This document shows, piece after piece, positions 48,175 to 60,038 of a stretch of DNA of 64,000 bases. Source of the stretch: Siphonodentalium dalli (taxonomy: Eukaryota > Mollusca > Scaphopoda > Gadilida > Siphonodentaliidae); NCBI GenBank assembly GCA_032622095.1, contig CP136069.1:40462194-40526193 (forward strand). Reading direction: 5' to 3'. The translations under genes were made by a program, and so were the position numbers. The notes below the pieces were generated by a model. That model did not search any database, was not told where the DNA came from, and worked only from the letters and a program-made list of their open reading frames with translations. Position 1 is the stretch's first letter; each line of letters opens with the position of its first letter.

Positions 48175-51100
48175 GCGGGAGTCCCGTGAGTGACCAGACA
48201 GACAATGGGGGATTAGGGGATTAAATGTAAAATAATAACCTTTTGCTGTTTCGTGCAGAATGACGTAATTTTTCTCCAGATTAAAACAGCCTGTTACGAA
48301 CAAATTGCTTATATACCAGCGTCAATGCACACTTTACAAAATATTGCTTTCTTCACATTGTCATGATTCAACCACGGTCGGTTTAATGTCGATGCGTCTT
48401 TGAATGTCCGTCTTGTGAAAACTAAAGATGATTGCACATCACTGTGTGATCGCTTGGTTGATAGAGTTGTCGATCAGGTTTCCCTTTGTACTGTCCACGG
48501 GATCGGGTTTCCCTTTGTACAGTCGGCAATATATTCCCACTTTCGATATTTTCGGACTAGATCGTTCACATCACAGAATTGAAAACCCACTTGCCAAAAT
48601 TTATGTTAGATTTGGAAATAAAAATATGTTTACTGTACACTAAATGTTAGAGCTTACCTTTTGCTGTTACGGAACGATATTTCATAAGTACGAAATTAAT
48701 GAAATACTTTCGTCACCTAACTTCGTCTTGAATGTCGATATATTGAGCGCTTTTATGAATTAGCTTTCTGACTCCATACCATGCTTTCAGTCTCCATTTG
48801 AGGTAAAAAAAAGTTTAGCCAAAAGTTTAGCCAAATGAAATGTTTATTAGCCAAATTCGAAAAAGATTAGCCATTGGCTAATTTGGCTACCGACAGCGTG
48901 AACACTGATGGCCATGGGCGGCTAAGCTATTGAAGAGATAAGTGTTTATTTACAGAATAACAAGCATTGAAACATACGTACATGGTTTATTATGTGTTGA
49001 AAATTCTAGAAATGAAACTAGTATTTATACTGCAAGGGTATGCGCTTATGTTTATGCGTTAAATTCAATAATTAATCACCATGCCGAATGAAACTACCAC
49101 ACACTGTGTGGCGAAACAACACTTCGGGTGTTCCATGCCCGAATTGTTAAAATTATTATTTTTGACCCGACTGTTGGATGTATTTAAGCAAAAAACCTGA
49201 ACTAACTATACGGCCGTTGCATGCATTCATCTATACGCACCTTCCGATAACCATGTTGCCATGGGGATATACGGCGTATTGTATAGACATGACTGATTTA
49301 AACCCTACGGAAATAAAACAACGGGCTCCTACGATTCGAGGAGATACTATTGATTACTCGCGCACTAGTCACTCAATAAATCCATAATTATGTTTTAACG
49401 CTCCCCCCAAAAATATACTTTCATGGTTTTCGTGAATTTTGTTCGTCAATGTTTAAAATGAGTTTATTTCCTGCTGAATTCTACAAAACAAATTATCTAA
49501 GTTTTGATTCTTCAAATGTGAAAACCGCGCCAGTAAGCACATAATTTACAAAAAACAAATGACCTCTTATAAAAAGCGTGTGTAGACCACAGTAATCACC
49601 GCGATATCACCAAGCTAGATACATGTAATTTAAGTTTGCACAGTTACCAAGAGTTGCCGACATACAGTTTGAATGAATGTTCATCAAATTCAGCAATAAA
49701 TGAATACAGAGCAATACAGGAGTTTACGCTGCATTTAGACAACTTCAAAACTGATACTCTTTTCCATTTTACTGCAAATTTGACAAAATTGACTACACCA
49801 ATTTTCAAATGATAATACAATCAAATGTACAATACTTAAAATCGAAATCATTCGCGTACGTGGTACATGTATCGCAAAAAAATACAAACCTGGATTAAAG
49901 CCACACAGCGGTTTGCACTTCTATTACACTTAACACTATTCGCTTTTAAATTATTCCCGGTATCGAAGTATTTCGAAAAATATCTGAACTATCTTTCTAC
50001 GAGCATTATTTTCCCAGAATGACGCACTGAATTCACAAAAAATAAAACTTCGAACACGAATTTTCCGGCCCCGAACAAAAACTGTGCTATTTGTATTCAT
50101 CTTAATTATGGAAACGGAAACGGAATGCCCGGAAAATGTATAATACGTTATCTTAGCACAGTACTATAATGCATGTATTAAAAAAATGCACACGCTGACT
50201 AAAGAAAACCCGACACAAACTCAAATTCATCGAAAACATAAATAATGCAAGTATTTTCAGCGCTATTAGACGAATTTGCTCGGAAATCTTCCGTATAAGT
50301 ATATTTTGAGATACCTCTTACCAAACTATGTAATATTGGGGTTCGAAAGAGCCGTGTCCGTTTAAATTTCAGCTAAAGAATATGGGTTCTATTTCCAGGG
50401 TGGGTTCGTACACATTCATGTAAATCTTTTCTGACAGCGCCCATGCATATTAGTAACTCGGAATAAAAATAGGAATGGTTTTCTGTTTTGTAATCAGGAT
50501 GGTAAAATATAATTACAATGGGTATAAAATTGGACGACTTGTGAAATTGAGTTTTTGTATGAATATCTTCGAAAAATCCATCAATTTAATATCTAAGCAA
50601 ACCATATTTTTCAATCTCCAAAATAAATTATATTTGTATTGCCTGTGCAAATAACCAAGTTCATTTAAGTTTTTTTTATCGTAAGGGTCAGAGTATAAGA
50701 ACAGTCAGTTCTGGAATACGATATTGATTTTCTAACGAAATCTTCGCACATTCTGACCGACTTAGAATACAATTGACCGCACACAGTGATATTAACTGGA
50801 AATCACCATTGACGTGTGTTGACAACGACACACAACCCGTGCACTGTCTATTCCTGAATAATTGTTGTTCTTGACCAACACTCGGGGAACGATTGTAACA
50901 ATGGAATTGTGCTCTGAATATTTCATAATAGATTTTTTGTCAGTTCCATGATTGTGTTAAACAAAACAACACACATTTATATATATACGATCTGGTTGGT
51001 ATAAAGGACATATTGATGTCGCTACCAATGTGAACTTGGAGTTGCTACGAGAGTGTTTGTGTGTGACATGTCTTGACATTCATCGATTTCCAACATTGTG

Positions 51101-51720
51101 AGAAGCGTATGATTATTGACAACGCTCGCACTGTCCATATCAAAACCGGTTGTACTATACCTTAAAAATAATTTACCGGCCTGGATCACTAAATCTTTTT
51201 CTGCTAAAATTATAATTGAAATTTGGAATCGTTGAACACGTATAATCATCCAAGTTCCAACGCTACTAATTTCATATTGAACATAAAACAATACTATACG
51301 ACTGAAACCCAACTTCTTTGACACTATAATCCTTAGACCGAAAGAATATACTTTCATTGGTACTATGTGTGACTATCTTTGACTCAGTTAATATCCATTC
51401 TATTAATTAACCCGAATGTCATTTGACCTTTTGAATTATTTCTGTTTTCCCCAGCGAGTGGCGCACCGTAACGTTAATTTGGTCACACTTTGATGTAACA
51501 TTGAAATTCGTCCATATAGTGCAGTTGTGTTCTTATCTGGAGCTAATTGCAACACGATGTTTCTCTGCAAGATGCAGCAATAATGAATAAATTATAAACA
51601 ACATACTAAACTAAAACATTGTCAAGAAAATAGAAATTGGATAATTTTGTAAATGCTCTTAAATATTCAATTTATGGATTGTTCGTGGATATTCACACAA
51701 AAGCTCAATTTCACAAGTCC
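48175..51720. other. Nothing recognised
   Basis: Open frames such as 51022-51357 (minus, 111 codons) show no domain or signal peptide. A few short TTAGCCAAA repeats occur near 48820-48890. Confidence 0.3.
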
Positions 51721-51723
51721 TTC

Positions 51724-52291
51724 CAGTTGTATATCCATTGTAATTAGATTTTCCGTCCTGGTTACACATCAGTTGTATATCCATTGTAATTAGATTTTCC
51801 GTCCTGGTTACACATCAGTTGTATATCCATTGTAAGTAGATTTTCCATCCTGGTTACACTTCGTTTGTATATCCATTGTAATTAGATTTTCCGTCCTGGT
51901 TACACATCGTTTGTATATCCATTGTAATTAGATTTTCCGTCCTGGTTACACATCGTTTGTATATCCATTGTAATTAGATTTTCCGTCTTGGTTACACATC
52001 GTTTGTATATCCATTGTAATTAGATTTTCCATCCTGGTTACACATTGTAATTAGATTTTCCGTCCTGGTTACACATCGTTTGTATATCCATTGTAATTAG
52101 ATTTTCCATCCTGGTTACACATTGTAATTAGATTTTCCATCCTGGTTACACATTGTAATTAGATTTTCCGTCCTGGTTACACATCGTTTGTATATCCATT
52201 GTAATTAGATTCTCCATCCTGGTTACATTGTAATTAGATTTTTCCATCCTGGTTACATTGTAATTAGATTCTCCATCCTGGTTACACATCG
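51724..52291. repeat. Minisatellite of 46-bp and 31-bp units, about 14 copies
   Basis: The full unit contains GTTTGTATATCCATTG, TAATTAGATTTTCCGTCC and TGGTTACACATC; short units lack the GTTTGTATATC part. Full units dominate the left half and short units the right half. Copies differ by single bases (CCGTCC versus CCATCC). A minus-strand frame through it repeats CNQDG/VTRMEN-like strings and is a by-product. It resembles neither CRISPR nor a coding repeat. Confidence 0.9.
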
Positions 52292-54350
52292 TTTCTTTCG
52301 TGTCGGTTTTTCTTTGGTCAGCGGCCGTGGAAAAATGCAACTGTAGACCATATGAAGAAAATGTAGAGCTGTCATCGCTCTGAAACGTGTTTGGTAAATA
52401 CTACAAACTGTTGATGAACAAAACGAAGAGAAAGCAGGGCGTCTATTTTTAAATACATGCATTAGTTTTATGTTAAGATAATGGAATATGCCCTTTCCGG
52501 ACATTCTGTTTCCATAATTCAGATGAATACAAATAGCAGTCTTCGCTCAGGGCCGGAATATCGTGTTCGAAGTGTTTTTTGTGACTTCCATGCATCATTT
52601 TGACATATAATGCTCGCAGAAAGCTAGTTGAGGTATTTCCCGACCTATTTAGATACCGGGAAATATTTAAAATCGAATATTGTTAGGATAATTGGAGTTA
52701 GGAGTGCAAACCTCCGTTTGGCTTTTAATCCAGGTTTCAAAATGGACATGGATTTTTTTTAGATGTTTAATCGATTCTGTCGATGTCAACTATAAGGATA
52801 CGAAAAATTTACTGAAATGGTAAACGTAAACAATTTGAAGAAAATATTCAAACCTATAATATAGAAGAGGGAAATATAAGTGACAACGTATAACGTTTAT
52901 ATTTCAAATGATAGCTTAATGGTGTCGAAGACTGTTCATTGGTAACACAACAACAATTTGTTGGCCGGATTAAGAAGCAAACTTGCGCATTGGTTCGGAA
53001 TGCTACAAGTGATCGCAGCAATAGTTGGTGCAAGGAATCGATGGGTGTAATGTCGAGTGTGGCTCAAATATATGTACAAGTACCACGAGCGCAAACTTAA
53101 GATGTCACTGCAACAAAGAAAATTGTTCTTCGATTTTGAATTGCGGATTACATTGTTCAAACTTCTCCGTTGATAGTTCTTCTATCTCTGATGTCAGTTA
53201 CCAAGTCCCTCGTCTGTTTGTACTTGAACACAATTCAGGAAAGTTCAATTATTTATATGTTGTGACACATACTTTATGGATGTAGGTAGAGAGGGTACTC
53301 AGGTTTTGATAAATTGTGTTCACTGATTCAGTCTATAAAATATCCCTGATAACTAGGTTGATATTTTGTCTGTGCTAGAAATCAATTGTCATACATGCAT
53401 ATATGTAACTAGTGTATGGGTCAATATTACTTTATGAGCTCTCTGGTCGTATTCGATCAACGAAATGTAGACATTCAACGATATATGAGCACCACTTCAC
53501 TTTCCTAGGGGGACATATATGTCAATAGCTCTCTTACTTTGATAACTATGGGGGCCTATACATTCACTACATGTATTTGATAGCAACTTGGGAACTATTA
53601 TTAACCTTTGAGCTCACTCACATCAGTTTAGTGCTGAATATACATCCCCATTCCATTCGGGGTAACATTTTTCAACCTGCTGCAAGGCATTAAAGGCACG
53701 TGAGGCCTTAATTGTCGAAAATATTCATATTTGTTCCAAACACCGTAAACAGAAAAACATTAAAACGCATACAGTTTCGTTCATATATACCATGACCATC
53801 GCGTAAACAGCATGTTATCATAAAGACCTACTATATGTTACCTAAGCAAGAGCCTGATTGTGTTACAGAAGACAGCACAAAGCTACTGGCTAATCACACA
53901 CAAATGGCATAAACGCTCTTTATTAGTTCCATATCAGGTATTCACCAACAAAGAACGCTCTTTATGTTTACCATCATAATATAAACAAACACCAGAAAAG
54001 TAACTTTTTATGCTTTTGTTCACATAACCAGGGTCAAAGATATGACAATAACATACTATTTATGCGATATTTCTTATTTGTATACGGACAAAGTATATCT
54101 ACATTTTGATGTTCTTTCTGTTTGTGGCGGTTTTTGACGGGTGGAGATATTTTCACAGGATACCCACCGCCAAGGGCAACCGTACCTTTAATTAAAAAAT
54201 ACACATGCTGGCAACGGTAAGACATACCGTAGCAAGGGGACTGAACTCTGCTTTGTCTTTAAAGTTCACGGTGGAGATACTGTCGATGCCAGGACGTGGT
54301 ACTGTATAATATCGACACAATTAACACATTATTTTAACCCTTTACCCAAC
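52292..54350. other. Mostly unrecognised; cysteine-rich frame at 53025-53285 and transposon-like segment at 53.75-54.25 kb
   Basis: The plus-strand frame beginning after a stop at 53022 encodes GCNVECGSNICTSTTS and RCHCNKENCSSILNCGLHC, eight cysteines in about 42 residues. It has no Met start or clear splice borders, so it may be a stray exon or chance. Bases 54000-54200 resemble the arm of the inverted-repeat element at 11.2-11.4 kb (order of ACAATAACATACT, GCGATAT and TTCTGTTTGTGGCGG phrases). Confidence 0.25.
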
Positions 54351-54363
54351 AGAACGGCCCTGT

Positions 54364-54432
54364 GCCAATGCATTCTCTTATATATGCGAGTCGACCATAG
54401 GTCGCCTCGCATATATAAGAGAATGCATTGGC
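54364..54432. repeat. 69-bp near-perfect palindrome, copy 1
   Basis: Arms of 33 bp begin GCCAATGCATTCTCTTATAT and pair with one mismatch around ATA. The left flank CAGAACGGCCCTGT is the complement of the right flank of copy 3, so this copy lies in the opposite orientation to copies 2 and 3. Confidence 0.9.
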
Positions 54433-54511
54433 TTAACACATTAAAAATTATAAAATTGTTAAAGAATGTAAGAAAAAATGGTAAAAAGTGTTAAAAAAAG
54501 ATTTTTTTTAG

Positions 54512-54580
54512 GCCAATGCATTCTCTTATATATGCGAGGCGACCTATGGTCGACTCGCATATATAAGAGAATGCATTGGC
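54512..54580. repeat. 69-bp near-perfect palindrome, copy 2
   Basis: It is identical to the reverse complement of copy 1 over 69 bp and lies 79 bp to its right, so copies 1 and 2 form a larger inverted arrangement. It is followed by ACATGGCATAACTG rather than the usual ACAGGGCCG flank. Confidence 0.9.
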
Positions 54581-54599
54581 ACATGGCATAACTGTAACT

Positions 54600-55629
54600 A
54601 TCACAATGTGGTCAAGGATCCGGTTCCAATGATATCCATATTTGTATGGTTCTATTGAGACAGACCGAAGATATTTTAGGCTGTTGAAGCTTTATTTGGC
54701 CGGTTTGTTGGGTAAAGGGTTAACTCAGAAGTAATTTGTTGTTGCATTGAAGTGAACCTATGTATACACTTTCAAACAGCTTCCATGCACAACAAATATC
54801 TATTGTGGTAGATTAAGATTTCACGTGGTGGTTTGACGCTAGTAGACTCTAAATAATTCATACATCGTTCAATACATATTTCTGGTCATGGACATGGTTC
54901 CCATGCATTGCATCGTGTGGTAATATTCGGAGTATCGTTAGAGGTCTCATAGAGCGGTATCATATGAGTCAATGTGTCATGTGTCAATGTTGACCAGAAC
55001 ATTTTCAGCCTTATATATTAAACGGCTGGTTTTATTATGGAAAGTAGTGACGTTTGTTATAGTGGCTAGTTATCAAAACGTCGTGACTAAGTATGACTTT
55101 ATTAATTCTGTGACCAGTGCAGTTCTGGTGCGTTGAACACTGATTATCACAACTGCAACGTGGAACATTCCGATATTTATATATTTCGAATGTCGCATGA
55201 TCACACCACTATGTTAGTACATCTGTCCGAGCTAACACTGGAATCTATCCATGCAATTTTGTCTGATATAATCTGATGCAATAATGTACGACGTATGTCG
55301 GCATAGATTGGGAACACATTATTATGTTACATATATGCCCATGGTCGTACATGTGTGTGCCTCCAAAATTATGGTGTTTATCTAATTTCGAAGCCACAAT
55401 TTCTCAGAATTAGCTGTCGTTCGTATTTTACCGTCGGATGTTTTAATAATCACTAAATTGCGCGCAAAAGTATATCTAAGTTGCCAAAGATACAGCATTG
55501 GCATGGTACCATATTTGAGGTGATGTAGCGCATGCAAATTGATAATATGCCGTTTGTCATAACCACTTTAGTATACCAGATTCAACACATTGTGAGGGAA
55601 TTTTTCAAAACCAAATGGTTAAGGAAATT
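54600..55629. other. Nothing recognised
   Basis: No open frame of interest and no repeat that I can align to the rest of the window. Confidence 0.3.
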
Positions 55630-55639
55630 AACTTATGAA

Positions 55640-55644
<5 letters not shown>

Positions 55645-55670
<26 letters not shown>

Positions 55671-55722
55671 GTTTTTTTTTGTTTTGTTTTTGTTTTTTTT
55701 TTTTTTGTTTGTTTTTTTTAAT
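55645..55722. repeat. T-rich tract: poly(A) tail of the minus-strand LINE
   Basis: T runs interrupted by single G. On the minus strand it follows the AATAAA signal, and it abuts the target duplication. Confidence 0.9.
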
Positions 55723-56128
55723 ATTTTTATTGCGACAAAATATATAGTCTTACAAAACATAACGTTGACATTACACATGGTAGATTTGTATCAATAGAAA
55801 TTCAGGAATATTGTATTGTGTAATATAATTTAACTTGTCATTTTTCCCCCATAATTTTGGACCCGGGTGGGGAAGGGGGGGGGGGGGGGGCAAAAGAAAA
55901 AACGACCAATGTTTTATTCACTATTCTATATATAACGATGTATACTATAAGTTATTGTTCAAGTTTGTATTGTATATTGCTGTTATTTGGAATCAGAAAA
56001 TTGGATCTCTAATATTAATTATGTTACACCAGCAGCATATATATTTGATTGCTTGCCGAAAACCAATGTCAGGGTGTGTTGGTGCGTTACGCAGGTTTTA
56101 GGGTTGGCATGTGCAGTCACACATTAAA

Positions 56129-57068
56129 TTAAAATAGTTCTTCTAGATAAGACCATCTTTGTTTAAATTTAGTGTATTGACCTTTATTATAATAAAAAAC
56201 ACGCTCAGAATGGAAATATAAACTAAGTTCTTTTTTAAGTCCGGTGAGGTTTGGCATAGAGTTATTCATCTTTGATCTATAAATGTGATATCTAACAAAG
56301 ATAAGAAGGAATATTATCCAAGGACTGGTGTATTTTCCAGGGCGGCTGCTAAATATTGCAGTTTCACGTGTGAGTTGTAATCTAGTACTCGTATTATGAA
56401 ATACCCAATTTTCGACCGTATTCCAAAAATATTGTATGTTTGGACATTCCCAGAAAATGTGAATGATCGATTCAGTATTAGATTTACAGAAGGTACATGA
56501 GTCGTCGTCAGATATTTTCATTTTTTTCAAAAGTTGTTTTGTACCGATGATATGTGTATTTATTCGGTATTGGAACCACTTAAGTTTGGTATCGGTGACG
56601 TAAATAAATGGGCATCTATATACTTCAGTCCAGAACTCGACATTATATGTTCGGTTCAACTTTCGTTCCCATTTACTTATATTGTTTATGGGGTGATTCA
56701 ATTGGTAACATTGTTTTATACGTGGATTTAGCACTGTTCGGAGCAAGTAAATTTATTAATTGAAATGGTATATGAGGGCGCAAAACCCTGTCGCTTTTAC
56801 TTAAAAATTTATCTCTTTTCTTGATTGATTTTACAATTCCGTTAAAAGTTAGAAAGTCGATGTTTGTTTTGTGTAGAGCGTTAAATTCTTCCTGTGACAG
56901 GTACTTTCCTAAATTGTCTTGAAAATCGAATATGTATATAAGCTTATCAGTCATGAACAGTTTCAATCGTGGCTTCACCAGTTTTACCGTATCCTCGAAT
57001 CCTACTAAAGGTGTAGTGAGGAGATCACATTGACTCACCGGTGCTAGTTTGTCACAGTACAGAATCCA
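56129..57068 (-). pseudogene. LINE ORF2 C-terminal domain with zinc-knuckle, frameshifted
   Basis: After the inserted element the frame resumes WILYCDKLAPVSQCDLLTTP and runs to SAKSTYKTMLPIE near 56690. It then shifts to another frame with KWERKLN, KLKWFQYRINTHIIGTKQ, the knuckle CTFCKSNTESIIHIFWEC (C-x2-C...H-x4-C) and a final KQRWSYLEELF before the stop at 56129. The layout is that of L1/Tx1-group ORF2 C-termini. The frameshift lies between about 56670 and 56746. Confidence 0.85.
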
Positions 57069-58718
57069 GGGCCCTGTTTCATGAAAGCAACTTATGACAT
57101 AGTTGGGACTTAAGATGGTCATAAGTTCAAACTTCAGTCATAAGTGCGTTTCACGAACAAGGTCTTAATTTAAGATGGTCTTAACTTTGGTCTTAACTTT
57201 AAGACTGCTGTGAGGTGTCATAAGATAATCTTAAAGTTAAGACCAACGTGATAATTGGCATATCGATCACAAGTATGGCGGCCTATGTTATTTTGCAAAT
57301 CACGGAGATATATGTACATTGTCTGGGTGGGCAATTCGTCGTCTGGTATACAGGATCGTGGCTACAGAGTGAGAAGGGGTGTTCGCCTCGAAATGTCCAA
57401 CTACATCCCCTTAAACAACACCAAACCCCCCCCCCCACACACACACTTTGGTCAAAATATTTAGCAATTGGAAATTTCATGCCTGACAAGGTTAACAATT
57501 TCGAACTGTTGGAATATTTGAGATACCAATTGGAAAGTTTAAATCCAACGGGTGGGGTGGACATGGCATTTCGCGAACATGGAAGTTTGGCCCGCTTCAA
57601 TTAAGGGGCGGGTGCAGTTGGAAATTGCACGATATACCCCCCCCCCCACACACAGAGACCAACTAGCCACCCCCGAGCCTCGTCGAATGTAGGATATAGT
57701 CAATTATCAGCTGTGTATGTGACCTATAGATAATATATATTATAAAATTGTATTACCCACGAATTAAACTTTTGATAAGAATTATGGCCTAGCTCAAAGC
57801 TCACAATCTCCTCTATGTTATCCCATATGTGTGTGGGGAGATGGGGTAAAATGAGATCAATTAATGTATTGATTCTTTCCTCTTTCCAAATTTCCGTCGG
57901 CTGTTTACAAAGCAGATATGTCACATAGGAAAGGTAACACAAACGCTCTTTATAAAAATATGTTTTAGAATAGTGACAATTTTCTATAGAGAATATTATT
58001 TTTATTGAGTTTATGCCCACGCCCATATGTCGTGATTTTCAAGGCTGTCCAAATTTTTGTCATGTTATTTTTTTTTGCAGGGGTGGGATGACCGTTGTAC
58101 AGCATACTGTATATATGATATACAAACCCGTAATGATGACACCCCTTAATAAATCGCAGCCTGATCATTGCTCTCAGTGGATTAACTCGGCGTGAATCCA
58201 TGGTCGCAGTCATGCATCGATCCATATAATTATATTGTCTTATTTCTGACACCGACACTCGTCAGTAAACGCAACGCTCGTCATTTTAAGAGCCTGCGAT
58301 GTACTCATGTTCGAATTCACATCGTGGAACTCATACAAGTCTAAGATCCATATGCGAATATAATGCCACTGACTATAGACACTAAGATACATGCGCTGAT
58401 TCGCCCACCTCACCACAGTCGCTATCCAGCATCCCTGTCACACAATAATGTCAACTCGGACTCGGTTCTTTCTCGATAACCTCTCAATGCCGTACATAAA
58501 GATTGCACAAGCCCACATTTTTTTGTTCCGGACTGTAGAAAATTGTCGACAACCAGTCTAAATGAGCGGGAACTTAACTTACTACTTAAGTAGGACTTAA
58601 TCTTGTTTTGTGAAACGCGTTCTTGAAACGGAAAAGTTACATCATAAGATCCACCTTAGATCTTAGATTAAGTCCATCTTAAGATAATCTTATGACCTTG
58701 CTTCATGAAACAGGCCCC
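57069..58718. mobile_element. 1.65-kb TIR element inserted in the LINE
   Basis: The ends are GGGCCCTGTTTCATGAAAGC at the left and, inward from the right, GGGGCCTGTTTCATGAAGC. Both sub-terminal zones repeat CTTAAGATGG and TCTTAACTTT-type words. The element splits a Trp codon context: removing it joins GTAAATGCC to TGGATTCTG and restores the LINE frame (VNA-WIL). The target duplication is 2-3 bp at most. The interior has poly-C/CACACA tracts near 57430 and 57640. A plus-strand frame (57248-57604) starting near MAAYVILQITE and a minus-strand frame at 57724-58026 are also present; neither is recognised as a transposase. Confidence 0.75.
57724..58026 (-). other. Unassigned 100-codon frame inside the 1.65-kb element
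   Basis: The product has a protein-like composition: WKEERINTLIDLILPHLP, then THIWDNIEEIVSFELGHNS. I cannot link it to a family. It may be a remnant of a transposase accessory protein or of a nested retroelement, or chance. Confidence 0.2.
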
Positions 58719-58920
58719 TGGCATTTACTACATCTTTCCAGAAATTGTTATCAAGTGTTTTAGATTGGTTTTTTAAAATTGTAGATGACATTAGATACCA
58801 ACTATTACAAAATATACTACAAGAGTGTTCGAAAACTGTAACCCAGGAAGCCCGTTGTGTGATAGCTCGCTTAACCCATGATATCTTCATAGAATTTATG
58901 AAAGTCTTAATATCAATCAT
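58719..58920 (-). pseudogene. LINE ORF2 segment between RT and C-terminal domain
   Basis: The frame MIDIKTFINSMKISWVKRAI resumes after the small deletion and ends DNNFWKDVVNA, exactly where a 1.65 kb element is inserted. It corresponds to VDIKNFITSMKITWIRRLV and NHFWRDVLIAW in the intron-1 LINE. Confidence 0.85.
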
Positions 58921-60038
58921 TTTATTCTATCTGGACCTTGGTTCCAAATGAAACCAAAGAGCAGTTTATTTAATTTTTTTATATATTCATCTGTGGGGTT
59001 CGGTAGTGCAAGGAACAGGTGTACTAATTTTGAAATAGCTAGCGATTTGACAACAGTTATTTTACCGAGAACAGTTAGGTTACGTTTACTCCACATTGCC
59101 AGTATGTTCTTTAATTGCATAAGCCCGTTTGTAAAATTTATGTCAATCATACGTTTAGTGTCATGATGAAATTCTATACCAAGTATTTTAAAGGTTTCTG
59201 GATTCCAGTTTAATTTCCATCGGTCACATATCTGTTCCGTGCTGTCTGCCTTTGTACCAATCCACACTGCGTGTGTTTTGTCATAGTTAATTTTTAGACC
59301 CGATACATATTTATAGTTATCAAGTACTTTCATAGCTGCTTCTAGAGACTCTGGTGACCCATCGAGGAAAAGAGATGTATCATCGGCATATTGCGACATT
59401 CTTATATTCTTATTACCAACATTGATACCATTTATGTTTTTTGAGAATCGTACCATAATACCAAGAATTTCTGCACATAATAAAAAAATATATGGGGATA
59501 TTGGATCGCCTTGTCTACATCCTCTCTCTAAGTTGAAAAAGTCTGATATTTGCCCATTTAAATTTATACATGATGAAGTATCACAATATAAAGTCTTTAT
59601 ATAATCGATAAATGGTTGACTAAAATTAAAGTATTTTAGTACACTGTATATAAATTTCCAGGATATCGAATCAAATGCTTTTTCAAAATCTATCAATAGC
59701 AAGAGTCCCGGTATTTTATTTTGCTTTGTATGTAGCATCATGTCCATCACTAGTCGAATATTCTCCCCAATATACCGTCCAGATATAAATCCGGTTTGAT
59801 CTGAATGTATTAGAAATGGTAAAACTTGTTTTAATCTTTCAGATAGGACTCCTGTAAGAATTTTATATGTCACATTTAATAAGGATATTGGTCTCCAGTT
59901 TTTAAGAAATTGTCGTGGTTTGTTGTCTTTGGGGAGGAGTGTTACTATTCCCTGCCTCTGTGTAACAGATAGTTTTCCAACTTTCATGCCGTAGTTAAGT
60001 GATCTGACCAGGTAGGTTCCAACATCTCGCCAGAAGAA
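58917..60038 (-). pseudogene. LINE reverse transcriptase domain
   Basis: This continues the upstream frame after one stop. Blocks: GIVTLLPKDNKPRQFLKNWR, DQTGFISGRYIGENIR, LLLLIDFEKAFDSISWKF (first catalytic Asp), GCRQGDPISPYIFLLCAEIL and SQYADDTSLFLDGS (YADD about 200 residues after the first Met of this stretch; both aspartates kept). Then come TVLGKITVVKSLAISK and LFGFIWNQGPDRIK. Homology then needs a jump of about 14 residues and a frame change at 58917, a short deletion relative to the intron-1 LINE (which has KLLCQDYNQGGLK there). Confidence 0.9.

Noticed and set aside
51022-51357. Minus-strand 111-codon frame
   Set aside because: No recognisable domain, no splice or neighbour support; openness alone is weak evidence in AT-rich DNA.
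51724-52291. CRISPR-like array
   Set aside because: Units are contiguous minisatellite copies without unique spacers, in an intron-bearing animal genome.
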